Positions 1-6,669 of a stretch of 7,292 nucleotides of DNA are shown one piece after another. The DNA comes from Bacteroidales bacterium. Its GTDB lineage: Bacteria; Bacteroidota; Bacteroidia; Bacteroidales; UBA932. The stretch's first letter is position 1; every line of letters begins with the position of its first letter. Where the stretch lies: NCBI GenBank assembly GCA_004552115.1, contig SFPH01000142.1:1-7292 (forward strand), in the 5' to 3' direction. The notes below the pieces were generated by a model that was not told the origin of the DNA, did no database searches, and was given only the letters and a program-made list of their open reading frames with translations. A program made the translations under genes and the position numbers.

Positions 1-27
1 GCTGCAGGCCAGTTCGGTACAATATGA
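1..27 (+). CDS. 3' end of an upstream gene, unidentified (partial)
   Basis: Frame 1 reads AAGQFGTI and then stops at TGA 25-27. This stop overlaps the ATG of the next gene in an ATGA arrangement (24-27), the same overlap seen at 878-881, which suggests that an upstream member of the same operon ends here. Only eight residues are visible, so no function can be assigned. Related clusters in Bacteroidales often carry PqqD-like or nucleotidyltransferase genes beside this type of kinase, but nothing here shows which one it is. The other two frames are also open at the left edge, so the call rests on the overlap geometry alone. Confidence 0.4.
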   Translation, partial: AAGQFGTI

Positions 28-881
28 AGTCGTATTTCTACAGGGTTGCGGGAATAGTTTTCAGGGCGGATCTGCCGGAAAGCATCGATGCGGAGAGGTG
101 TCTCCCATCGTTCAGGGCCTTCTGCTGCGGCAGGACAGAGCCGGATTTCGTATTCGTTGTCAGTGACAGTGGCGGAATCTCCTTTCCTCAGACAGAGGTT
201 GTTGACGAGTCTGACTCCGACCTCGGTCACGTTGTCCTCGGAAGGGCAGTGTCAGGACATTATGTCACGGAAATTGGAGGCAGGCATAAGATGCTGTCTG
301 ACAGTGAGTTCATTGACAACATGGCAGAGATTGACCTGGATGCGCCGGATGCCCGGGCCTCGATTGTGTCAATGTTGAGAATCGCATTCTCGCAGGCGGC
401 ATTGAAATTGAAGGGAATTTCTCTTCACGCTTCTGCTGTCGTGCTGGAAGGCAGAGCATTTCTCTTCCTCGGCAGCAGCGGTACCGGAAAGAGTACCCAT
501 TCGGCATTGTGGCTCAAGAACTTCACGGGAGCCAGGCTGCTGAATGACGACAATCCCGCTCTCCGTCTCGAAGACGGGAAAGTGATGGCATACGGTACTC
601 CCTGGAGCGGGAAGACACCGTGCTACGTCAATGAAAAATGGCCTGTCGGCGGCATTGTGAGACTCAGGCAGGCACCATATAACAGATTTACGGAATGCGT
701 TGACATTGACTCATTTGTCAATATCCTTCCGAGCTGCTCGGCGGTCAGGGGAGACCGGCTTCTTCAGACCCGTCTCCACGACACGCTTGCGGAAATCTGT
801 GCGGAGATACGCACAGGCATACTGGAATGCCGTCCGGATGACGGAGCGGCAATATTGTGTGAAACAAATATCAATAAATGA
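24..881 (+). CDS. HPr kinase/phosphorylase-like P-loop protein (HprK-related serine kinase family)
   Basis: This 285-aa cytoplasmic protein resembles the HPr-kinase C-terminal P-loop fold rather than true HprK, because it lacks the usual HprK N-terminal domain. The N-terminus YRVAGIVFRADLP and the later LPSF (27-30) are typical openings of this HprK-like family. LHAS (134-137) precedes a clear Walker A, GSSGTGKST (150-158). An acidic NDDNPALR follows (174-181), in the position expected for the metal-binding or catalytic acidic pair, and then GTPWSGK (191-197). ATG 24 is the first in-frame start in the window and forms an ATGA overlap with the preceding stop; its own stop overlaps the next start at 878-881, implying translational coupling with the export gene. 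Members of this family occur next to PqqD-like and polysaccharide or peptide-modification genes. The substrate is unknown; phosphorylation of HPr is not supported. Confidence is high for the fold and low for the role. Confidence 0.85.
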   Translation: MKSYFYRVAGIVFRADLPESIDAERCLPSFRAFCCGRTEPDFVFVVSDSGGISFPQTEVVDESDSDLGHVVLGRAVSGHYVTEIGGRHKMLSDSEFIDNMAEIDLDAPDARASIVSMLRIAFSQAALKLKGISLHASAVVLEGRAFLFLGSSGTGKSTHSALWLKNFTGARLLNDDNPALRLEDGKVMAYGTPWSGKTPCYVNEKWPVGGIVRLRQAPYNRFTECVDIDSFVNILPSCSAVRGDRLLQTRLHDTLAEICAEIRTGILECRPDDGAAILCETNINK

Positions 882-1678
882 TGAATATAAGAAAACTCTT
901 TATTGCGGGGATTGCAGCGGCGGCACTATTGTCGTCCTGCGCGTCATCGAGGAATTTCGTCTATCTCAATGATATGGAGGCTGGACAGAAGTATCCTTTC
1001 GACTACAGGCACGAGGCCGTGGTACAGTGCAACGACAGGCTGGCCATCACCGTGACATGCAAGCAGATGGAACTGGCGATGCCGTTCAATGTCAAGGGCG
1101 GATCTTATTCCGTGTCGGCTGACGGTTCTGTCAAGGCGAGCGGTACCGGCGACTCTGGCTACAGGGTGGACAAGGACGGAAACATCGAATTTCCGATTCT
1201 CGGTACACTTCACATAGAAGGCCTGAGACTCAGTGAGGTATCGGACCTTATCAAGGCCAGGATCATCGACGGGGACTACATCAAGGCCCCTATGGTCAAC
1301 ATCGATTTCCTCAATTTCAAGTACACTGTGCTTGGCGCCATCGGTCACACCGGAACCTTCACTTCCGAGGACGGAAGGGTGACATTGCTCGAGGCCATTG
1401 CCAATGCCGGCGACCTTAGCAACAGGTCCAGGCTCGACCGCATTGCCGTAATCAGGGAAACCAATGGCAACAAGGAAATATACCTGCATGACATCAGGAG
1501 CAAGGAAATCTTCAATTCTCCATGCTTTTTCCTCCAGCAGAATGACATAATTTACGTGGAACCGAAGTATAAGAAGAAGGACCGCGAGGACAAGACCCTT
1601 CAGTACGTCACCCTTTTCACATCCTTCGTGACCACTATCTGCTCGGTGATCTGGGCAGTCAACAGCACGAGAAAATAG
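878..1678 (+). CDS. Wza-type polysaccharide biosynthesis/export outer-membrane lipoprotein
   Basis: This 266-aa protein probably forms or lines the outer-membrane exit channel for a capsule or exopolysaccharide. A lipoprotein signal ends in the lipobox LSSC with Cys21, and the sequence then continues ASSRNFVYLND. Residues about 45-145 match the poly-export domain, including YRVDKDGNIEFPILG (95-109) and the following GLRLSEV. Residues about 148-205 form an SLBB-type domain with YTVLGAIGHTGTF and TLLEAIANAGDL. FFLQQNDIIYVEPK (217-230) is the usual end of that module. A C-terminal hydrophobic segment (about 241-262) is typical of Bacteroidota members and may be the outer-membrane-spanning helix. 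The start codon overlaps the preceding stop (ATGA); a second in-frame ATG lies at 881. The Wzc-type gene begins 3 nt after the stop, so the two are surely co-transcribed. Confidence 0.92.
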   Translation: MMNIRKLFIAGIAAAALLSSCASSRNFVYLNDMEAGQKYPFDYRHEAVVQCNDRLAITVTCKQMELAMPFNVKGGSYSVSADGSVKASGTGDSGYRVDKDGNIEFPILGTLHIEGLRLSEVSDLIKARIIDGDYIKAPMVNIDFLNFKYTVLGAIGHTGTFTSEDGRVTLLEAIANAGDLSNRSRLDRIAVIRETNGNKEIYLHDIRSKEIFNSPCFFLQQNDIIYVEPKYKKKDREDKTLQYVTLFTSFVTTICSVIWAVNSTRK

Positions 1679-1681
1679 ATT

Positions 1682-3766
1682 ATGCAGAACAACAGCAATA
1701 CTTCGCAGGAATTGAATGTCATGGACATTCTCCTGTATCTCCTGTCCAAGTGGAAATGGTTCCTGCTCTCTGTGGCAGTCTGTGTGGGCCTGGCCTGGTT
1801 CCAGTATGCCAGAACACCGCAGACATTCTTCAGGTCCTCCACGGTCATCATCAAAGACCCGTCGAACAAGACCGTTTCCGCAGGACTTGACAGGTATGAC
1901 AACTACATCAACAAGGTCAATGTCTCCAATGAAATCCTGCAGTTCAAGTCCAGAAGGCTGCTCTCCGAGGTAGTGTCGAGGACCAGGGCCGACGTGAGCT
2001 ACAAGATGAAGTCCGGGCTCAGGGCGAAGGAACTCTATACAGGGGCCCCGGTGACGGTGTCCTTCCTCGATGCCACACCGGAGAGGTACCTGTCTTTCTC
2101 ATTGACTCCGAAAAATGACTCCGAAGTGCTCATCCAGAATGTCTCCGGAGACGGTACGGAAGGGAAGTTCAATGTGAAAATCAATGATACTACCCTCGTC
2201 GCCGGCAACAGGATTCTCGTGACGAAGACCAATTTCTTTTCCAGAAGATGGTTCGATACGGAGCTGACAGTCACCAAGTTGCCTCTTCGCTCGGTGGTAT
2301 CATCCATTGCCGGGAGCATAGGCATACGCCAGGAGGAGGATGATGCGTCCATCCTGACCCTTTCCATGAGGGACGGGTCTCCGGAGAGGGCGGAGAATAT
2401 CATCAACACCCTGATTTCCGTCTACAACGAGGAGGCGGTGAATGACAAGAACCAGGTGGCCGTGAACACGGCAGAGTTCATCAACGAGAGGCTCGTCATC
2501 ATCGAGAGGGAACTCGGCGGCGTGGAGTCTGACCTCGAGTCGTTCAAGAAGGCCAATCAGATCGTGGACCTTTCCAGCGCTGCCGGGATGTATATGGGAG
2601 AATCCCAGAAGTACAATTCCAGCGTGCTGGAACTCGACACCCAGCTCCGTCTTGCGGAATATATAAAGGAGTATCTGACGGATCCTGTCAGGGAGATTGA
2701 CCTGATTCCTTCCAACACCGGCATCAGCGACATTAATATCGAGAGCCAGATCGGGCAGTACAATGCCGCCAAGCTCCGCAGGGACAAGCTCATCGAGGAC
2801 AGCAGCGAGAAGAACCCGGTCGTGGTCGAGCTCAACAACTCGCTCCGCGCCATGAAGCAGTCCATCATCAGGGCTGTTGACAACATGATCGTCAGCCTCA
2901 ATGTCCGGAAGACGGACGCCATGTCACGGGAGAAGAATGCGCAGTACCGCGTGGCTTCCATCCCTACCAAGCAGCGTCAGATGCTTTCCATCGAGAGGCA
3001 GCAGAAAATCAAGGAGTCGCTCTACCTCTTCCTCCTGAACAAGAGGGAGGAGAACGCTCTCACCCAGGCCATGGCCGACAACAATGCCAGGGTAATCGAC
3101 GAGGCATACGGACCTGTTTCCCCGATTGCCCCGAACCGGAACAAGATTCTATTCCTCGGCCTTCTGCTCGGCCTTGCCATACCTTGCGTCATATTCCTTA
3201 TGATAATGTTCCTGGACACCAGGGTGCACAGCCGCAAGGATCTTCAGGGCAAGCTGACATTGCCGTTCCTCGGCACTGTTCCGGAGAAGAAGGACGACGA
3301 CAGCTACGTCAGGGAGGCCCTCAAGATAGTGAGAACCAACCTGGCATTCATGAGCCGCAAGGACAAGCCGCTGAAGGTCATTGCGACCACATCCATCAAC
3401 GAGGGGGCTGGAAAGACGTTCATTTCCACCCATCTTGCCGACAGCCTGCTTTCTGCCGGGAAGAAGGTGGTGCTGCTTGACCTGGACATCAGGAAGGGTA
3501 CATTGAGCCACAATTACGGCAAGAGGTCGGAAGGCGTGACGAACTTCATCATTGACGAGAGTCTGAGTGTGGATGACGTGATTCATAAGAATGAAGGGCA
3601 TCCTGACATCGTCACGGCCGGTTCTCCTGCGCCAAATCCGGCGGAACTTCTTATGGACCAAAGACTTGACGTGCTACTCGGTGCCTGCGGGAATGGTCGC
3701 CGATGCCGCGATTTCAGCGAGGGTTGCCGACCTCACAGTCTTCGTGATCAGGGCAGGCCGTCTTGA
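1682..3766 (+). CDS. Wzc-type polysaccharide co-polymerase/BY-kinase, truncated by deletion and frameshift
   Basis: The 694-aa frame begins as an inner-membrane chain-length regulator fused to a bacterial tyrosine kinase. It has a Wzz-like N-terminus with a membrane helix (about 26-40), a long periplasmic region with coiled-coil character (about 260-460), a second helix (about 489-511) after the PIAPNRNK motif, and then the cytoplasmic kinase. Walker A is NEGAGKT (573-579, Lys578). Walker A' is VVLLDLDIRKG (596-606, Asp600 and Asp602). PAPNPAELL (649-657) precedes the expected Walker B. After RLDVLLG (661-667) the family resemblance stops and 27 unrelated residues lead to TGA 3764-3766. The rest of the kinase continues one frame over. 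The Walker B strand (family pattern YDxIIxDxxP) is absent from both frames. Kinase activity should be lost, while the membrane co-polymerase part could still fold. Sequencing or assembly error is an alternative. Confidence 0.85.
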   Translation: MQNNSNTSQELNVMDILLYLLSKWKWFLLSVAVCVGLAWFQYARTPQTFFRSSTVIIKDPSNKTVSAGLDRYDNYINKVNVSNEILQFKSRRLLSEVVSRTRADVSYKMKSGLRAKELYTGAPVTVSFLDATPERYLSFSLTPKNDSEVLIQNVSGDGTEGKFNVKINDTTLVAGNRILVTKTNFFSRRWFDTELTVTKLPLRSVVSSIAGSIGIRQEEDDASILTLSMRDGSPERAENIINTLISVYNEEAVNDKNQVAVNTAEFINERLVIIERELGGVESDLESFKKANQIVDLSSAAGMYMGESQKYNSSVLELDTQLRLAEYIKEYLTDPVREIDLIPSNTGISDINIESQIGQYNAAKLRRDKLIEDSSEKNPVVVELNNSLRAMKQSIIRAVDNMIVSLNVRKTDAMSREKNAQYRVASIPTKQRQMLSIERQQKIKESLYLFLLNKREENALTQAMADNNARVIDEAYGPVSPIAPNRNKILFLGLLLGLAIPCVIFLMIMFLDTRVHSRKDLQGKLTLPFLGTVPEKKDDDSYVREALKIVRTNLAFMSRKDKPLKVIATTSINEGAGKTFISTHLADSLLSAGKKVVLLDLDIRKGTLSHNYGKRSEGVTNFIIDESLSVDDVIHKNEGHPDIVTAGSPAPNPAELLMDQRLDVLLGACGNGRRCRDFSEGCRPHSLRDQGRPS

Positions 3767-3956
3767 CAAGAGGCAGCTTCCTGACATCGAGGCCATGTAC
3801 CAGGAGAAGAAGTTCAACAATCTGGCAGTCGTGATGAACGGAGTGGAGTACCATTCGAGAGGTTACGGCTACGGATATGGTTATGGCTACGGATATGGCT
3901 ACGGTCACGGGTATGGCTACGGCTACATCCATAAGAAATCCGACAAAAAGAAATAG
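3681..3956 (+). pseudogene. Severed 3' part of the Wzc-type kinase: end of kinase domain plus Tyr-rich tail
   Basis: From GTG 3681 the third frame reads VPAGMVADAAISARVADL, then TVFVIRAGRLDKRQLPDIE, then NLAVVMNG. This is the standard continuation of a BY-kinase after Walker B. It ends with a Tyr-Gly repeat tail and a Lys-rich terminus (KKSDKKK), with stop TAG 3954-3956. BY-kinases autophosphorylate on such C-terminal tyrosine clusters, which modulates polymer assembly. The fragment has no start context of its own; the frame is open upstream (an ATG at 3591 lies inside the kinase gene in the wrong frame, and another is at 3693). It is best read as the disconnected end of the gene at 1682. Sequence quality is intact apart from the break, with no stops and conserved motifs kept, so the break is either recent or artefactual. 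Confidence 0.8.
3864..3926 (+). repeat. Tandem Tyr-Gly coding repeat (6-nt unit, 18-nt higher-order period)
   Basis: Alternating TAY and GGN codons encode a (Tyr-Gly) run. Three 18-nt blocks follow each other: 3867-3884, 3885-3902 and 3903-3920, then one extra GGC TAC. Blocks 1 and 2 differ only at their ends (GGT TAT against GGC TAC). In block 3, a TAC has become CAC, giving the single His that interrupts the run. Counting Tyr at 3849, the tail holds 11 tyrosines. Unit changes by slippage would keep frame and alter the number of phosphorylatable tyrosines. Confidence 0.9.
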
Positions 3957-3983
3957 GTTTAACTTTTATAACATTATTCAAGT

Positions 3984-5159
3984 ATGGTTAACAAGTTTAT
4001 TGCTTGCATTCTTTCTGCCCTGATTGTGTTGCCTGCCCTTGCGCAGGAGACCGCCGGGGAAGTGGAAGAAACAGTCGAGTATTCTGACTCCGGTAGGGAG
4101 GTAGTACTCAAGGGCCCGAAGGCCAACTGGTTCATCAGCGCCGGTTTCGGGGGTCAGGTTTATTTCGGTGATCACGACAACAGGGTGCCGTTCTTCCAGA
4201 GGGTAGCCCCTGCATTGGACATTGCCGTCGGCAAATGGTTCACTCCTACGCTCGGATTCCGCTTCATGTACAGCGGACTCTCATACAAGGGCGCTACTCA
4301 GGATGGTACCCATACCCTCGGCGTCCCGGTTCCGGGAAAGGGCGGAGCACCGTATTGGCTTGAGAAGCAGAAGTTCAACTCATTGACATTAGCTACGGAC
4401 CTCCTCGTGAATCTCAGCACTGTGATTCTCGGATACCGCGAGAAGATGATCTGGAACTGCAGCCCTTACATCGGAGTGGGACTCGCAAGGGTGACCCAGA
4501 CCCCGAAGAACAATGAGTTCCTCGTCAGGGGCGGTCTCTTCAATGCCTTCCGCGTCGCAGAAGGCTGGGACGTGAACCTTGATGTCAAGATGTCCTATGT
4601 CAATGACGAATTCGACGGTGAGTACGGCGGCCGCTCGGGAGAGGGCATTCTGTCCGCCACTGTCGGTGTCTCCTACAAGTTCAAGCCGAGGGGCTTCGGC
4701 CGCCAGGCCAATGTCACCAGATACGTGCGCGGAAATTCCGACGACCTCATCAGGCAGATCAATGAGCTCAAGGCTGAAAACGATGCACTCGCAGCTGAGG
4801 CAGAGAAGCTAAAAGGCGTTGAGGTAGGCACCAATGAGGTGATTGTCAACAAGTTCGTAACCGCTTACGAGATATTCTTCAAGGATGGCTCCGAGGCCCT
4901 TGGGAAAGAGTATCAGGTCAATCTGAGCCTCTTCTCCGAGATCATTGCCAAGAGCGGCTCCAAGGTTGTTCTCGTCGGCATGTATCCGGCCAATGCGGAT
5001 TCTGCCGCAAGGAAGACTGTCGAGCATCGGGCAGAGATGGTCAAGGATTGCCTCGTGAAGGAATTCAATGTGCCTGAGGAAAATGTCAAGATTGAATTCG
5101 AATACTGGAATGCGGATTCGAAATTCAAGGCAGGCTCAGTAGTTGTCAAAGGTGAATGA
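3984..5159 (+). CDS. OmpA-family outer-membrane protein, paralog 1 (degenerate OmpA-like domain)
   Basis: This is a 391-aa exported protein. The signal peptide ends ALPALA-QE-like (LPALA, residues 16-20), with predicted cleavage after Ala20. Residues about 45-235 look like an outer-membrane beta-barrel, with alternating aromatic strands such as GQVYFGD (57-63), AVGKWFTPTLGFRFMYSGLS (81-100) and a terminal strand ending VSYKFKPRGFG. A short coiled coil (about 252-278) links to a C-terminal OmpA-like domain (about 288-388). That domain keeps EHRAEMV (Arg349) but has Pro335 where its neighbour has the peptidoglycan-contacting Asp, and lacks the Asn before LS. Peptidoglycan binding is therefore doubtful. 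The gene lies 27 nt after the kinase remnant and its stop overlaps an ATG of the next gene. The start is supported by the signal peptide. Its role in the export operon is inferred from position only. Confidence 0.85.
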   Translation: MVNKFIACILSALIVLPALAQETAGEVEETVEYSDSGREVVLKGPKANWFISAGFGGQVYFGDHDNRVPFFQRVAPALDIAVGKWFTPTLGFRFMYSGLSYKGATQDGTHTLGVPVPGKGGAPYWLEKQKFNSLTLATDLLVNLSTVILGYREKMIWNCSPYIGVGLARVTQTPKNNEFLVRGGLFNAFRVAEGWDVNLDVKMSYVNDEFDGEYGGRSGEGILSATVGVSYKFKPRGFGRQANVTRYVRGNSDDLIRQINELKAENDALAAEAEKLKGVEVGTNEVIVNKFVTAYEIFFKDGSEALGKEYQVNLSLFSEIIAKSGSKVVLVGMYPANADSAARKTVEHRAEMVKDCLVKEFNVPEENVKIEFEYWNADSKFKAGSVVVKGE

Positions 5160-5179
5160 TTTTTAAAATCGTAATTTCT

Positions 5180-6328
5180 ATGAGAAAATTTGTATTATCA
5201 ATATTGAGTGCGGCCCTGGCGCTTCCTGCGTTTGCGCAGACCACTGTCAACACAGTTGCCGAGGAGACAGTGGAGTACAGCAAGGAAAAGTACAGCGTGG
5301 TGACATCCGGCCCTAAGGGCAACTGGTTCATCGGCGTGGCTGCCGGCCCGCAGGTTTATTTCGGAGACGGTGACAAGTCCATCTCCTTCGGAAAGAGGAT
5401 TTCTCCGGACCTCGAAGTCTATGTCGGAAAATGGTTTACTCCGTGGATCGGAGCCAGGTTCCTCTACAACGGACTTTACTACAAGGGAGCGACGCTTGAC
5501 GCCAACAATACCTATAGCGAGAACAAGTTCAATTACTTCAATCTCCAGGTTGACGCCATGCTCAATCTCTGCAATCTCTTCGGAAAGCCGAATGATGAAA
5601 GATTCTGGGATCTCTCCCCATATATGGGAGTCGGATACGGAAGATCTTATGATGCGCCTACCCAGAATGAGATCACCGGTCATCTCGGCATCTACAATGC
5701 ATTGAGGCTCACCGATGGGCTCGATTTCACCATTGACCTCCGCTCCATGCTGACCAATGACAGGTTCGACAAGGACAGAGGCGGAAGGAGAGTTGACGGA
5801 GCGCTTTCGCTCTCTTTCGGTCTGGCCTATACATTCGCACCGAGAGGATGGATCCGTCCTAAGACTGTCACAAAGACCATCAGCGAGGATGTTTCCGGCA
5901 TACTCAAGGAACTTGAGACTCTGAAATCGGACAATGAGGACCTTGCACAGGAGGTTGATTCCCTCCGCAACCGCAAGCCTGAGGAAATCCACAAGGTCAA
6001 TGTCGTTTCTTCTCCATACTACGTGGTATTCGAGATTGCCAAGAGCGAACTTTCAAAGGAATCCAAGTCCAATCTTGCCATCCTTGCAGAAATCATAAAG
6101 ACCAACAATCTGCATTATACCATCACCGGATATGCTGATGAGGGCACCGGAACAGAGTCTATCAACCAGCGTCTCAGCCGTGAAAGGGCTCAGGCTGTTT
6201 ACGATTGTCTGGTCAACGAATATAATGTCCCTGCATCCATGCTCAAGGTTGAATACAAAGGCGGCGTAGGCAATATGTTCTACGATGACCCAAGCTTGAG
6301 CAGGGCAGTGATAACCCGCAATGATTGA
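5180..6328 (+). CDS. OmpA-family outer-membrane protein, paralog 2
   Basis: This 382-aa protein is closely related to the preceding gene. Both share SGPKGNWFIG-like and PQVYFGDGDK-like segments, VGKWFTP, the DxxxGGR loop and the coiled-coil linker. I chose ATG 5180 because it starts a clean signal peptide (MRKFVLSILSAALALPAFAQ) of the same length as that of paralog 1; the upstream in-frame ATG at 5156 would add eight residues but overlaps the previous stop. The barrel-like region runs to about residue 222, the coiled coil covers about 235-262, and the OmpA-like domain follows. In that domain ITGYADEG supplies the conserved Asp (320) and NQRLSRERAQAV supplies Asn329 and Arg336, the pattern that binds the diaminopimelate of peptidoglycan. 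It probably anchors the outer membrane to the wall, and could scaffold the polysaccharide exporter. A strong terminator follows the stop. Confidence 0.88.
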   Translation: MRKFVLSILSAALALPAFAQTTVNTVAEETVEYSKEKYSVVTSGPKGNWFIGVAAGPQVYFGDGDKSISFGKRISPDLEVYVGKWFTPWIGARFLYNGLYYKGATLDANNTYSENKFNYFNLQVDAMLNLCNLFGKPNDERFWDLSPYMGVGYGRSYDAPTQNEITGHLGIYNALRLTDGLDFTIDLRSMLTNDRFDKDRGGRRVDGALSLSFGLAYTFAPRGWIRPKTVTKTISEDVSGILKELETLKSDNEDLAQEVDSLRNRKPEEIHKVNVVSSPYYVVFEIAKSELSKESKSNLAILAEIIKTNNLHYTITGYADEGTGTESINQRLSRERAQAVYDCLVNEYNVPASMLKVEYKGGVGNMFYDDPSLSRAVITRND

Positions 6329-6355
6329 AAGCCGCTGTGAAGCGTTGAGTAAATC

Positions 6356-6391
6356 AAACCCGTCGGCCAGGTACAGGGCCGGCGGGTTTTT
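6356..6391 (+). terminator. Strong intrinsic terminator after the export/OmpA block
   Basis: A 13-bp stem pairs 6356-6368 (AAACCCGTCGGCC) with 6377-6389 (GGCCGGCGGGTTT), with one G-U wobble and an 8-nt loop. The U-run is 6387-6391. It lies 28 nt after the stop of the second OmpA gene and separates it from the fimbrillin-like unit. The A-rich left arm gives it some potential in the reverse direction too, but no reverse gene needs it. Confidence 0.92.
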
Positions 6392-6488
6392 AACTATTAA
6401 CTAACTACCTATGTCAAAACGTATTCAAGATTGATATTATGTTCGCATCCTCCGGTGGGATAGATGCATAAAAATTGTTGAATACGAA
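6392..6488 (+). promoter_or_regulatory. Probable promoter/leader region of the small-protein and fimbrillin-like unit
   Basis: This 97-nt A/T-rich gap follows a strong terminator and precedes two co-directional genes, so a promoter is expected here. TATGTTCG (6438-6445) differs by one base from the Bacteroides -7 pattern TAnnTTTG, but I see no TTTG at the matching -33 distance. Placement of the promoter is therefore weak; the expectation that one exists is stronger than the motif itself. Confidence 0.35.
6420..6486. repeat. 9-bp inverted repeat with 49-nt spacer in the leader of the fimbrillin-like unit
   Basis: CGTATTCAA (6420-6428) is the exact reverse complement of TTGAATACG (6478-6486). 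The right arm ends 2 nt before the ATG at 6489. A smaller GCATC/GATGC pair (6445-6449 and 6463-6467) lies inside. It could form a leader stem-loop, or mark the ends of an invertible segment. Chance is possible at this length. Confidence 0.4.
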
Positions 6489-6659
6489 ATGAAAAATGAA
6501 TTGAAAACTTACGAGGTCCCTGCGACCTCAATGGCGAGATTATCTCTCGAGTCTGCATTTCTCGCCGCTTCCCAGCCTGTCAAGGAAATCGGGAAGGAAG
6601 ACGTTACAGTGAAGGTGGAGGAATATGACACCTTCGAGAATCAGGTGACATTCGATTAG
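6489..6659 (+). CDS. 56-aa small protein ahead of a fimbrillin-like lipoprotein
   Basis: The frame ATG 6489 to TAG 6657-6659 encodes 56 residues: MKNELKTYEVPATSMARLSL, then ESAFLAASQP, then an acidic C-terminal half ending NQVTFD. There is no signal peptide or membrane segment. Small proteins with an N-terminal (T/Y)xxPxxxxxxLxxExxxLAxS pattern and an acidic, Asn/Asp-rich end are common in Bacteroidales, often just ahead of fimbrillin-type or other surface lipoprotein genes; their function is not established. Its start region is A-rich, as is usual for the phylum. The next ATG is 10 nt after its stop, so the two genes are probably one transcript. Being real is supported by that family-like pattern and by its position between terminator and lipoprotein gene. 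Confidence 0.65.
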   Translation: MKNELKTYEVPATSMARLSLESAFLAASQPVKEIGKEDVTVKVEEYDTFENQVTFD

Positions 6660-6665
6660 GGAGGG
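6658..6665 (+). promoter_or_regulatory. Strong Shine-Dalgarno-like site for the lipoprotein gene at 6670
   Basis: AGGGAGGG at 6658-6665 lies four bases before ATG 6670 and overlaps the stop codon of the small-protein gene. Bacteroidota genes rarely use such strong sites, and the other starts in this window lack one. It supports ATG 6670 as the start. Confidence 0.6.
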
Positions 6666-6669
6666 CTTT

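Noticed and set aside
944..1489. Minus-strand open frame opposite the Wza-type gene (181 aa)
   Set aside because: No family resemblance, and it is fully covered by a well-supported export lipoprotein on the + strand.
3591..3700. Programmed frameshift joining the two Wzc-type frames
   Set aside because: There is no slippery run at 3671-3683, and the Walker B segment is missing from both frames, so recoding could not restore a normal kinase.
3957..3983. Possible promoter in the 27-nt A/T-rich gap before the first OmpA gene
   Set aside because: TAACTTTT only loosely resembles TAnnTTTG, there is no paired -33 element, and the gap is short; read-through from the operon is as likely.
5156..5179. 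Upstream start ATG 5156 for the second OmpA gene
   Set aside because: It would add MIFKIVIS before a complete signal peptide; ATG 5180 gives a signal peptide matching that of the paralog.
5198..5992. Long minus-strand open frame opposite the second OmpA gene (264 aa)
   Set aside because: It has no recognisable domain and lies wholly antisense to a convincing OmpA-family gene; codon bias of the + gene explains the open frame.
6411..6434. Seven-codon frame MSKRIQD in the leader of the fimbrillin-like unit
   Set aside because: Too short to support without conservation or expression data; no attenuator-like codon run is present.
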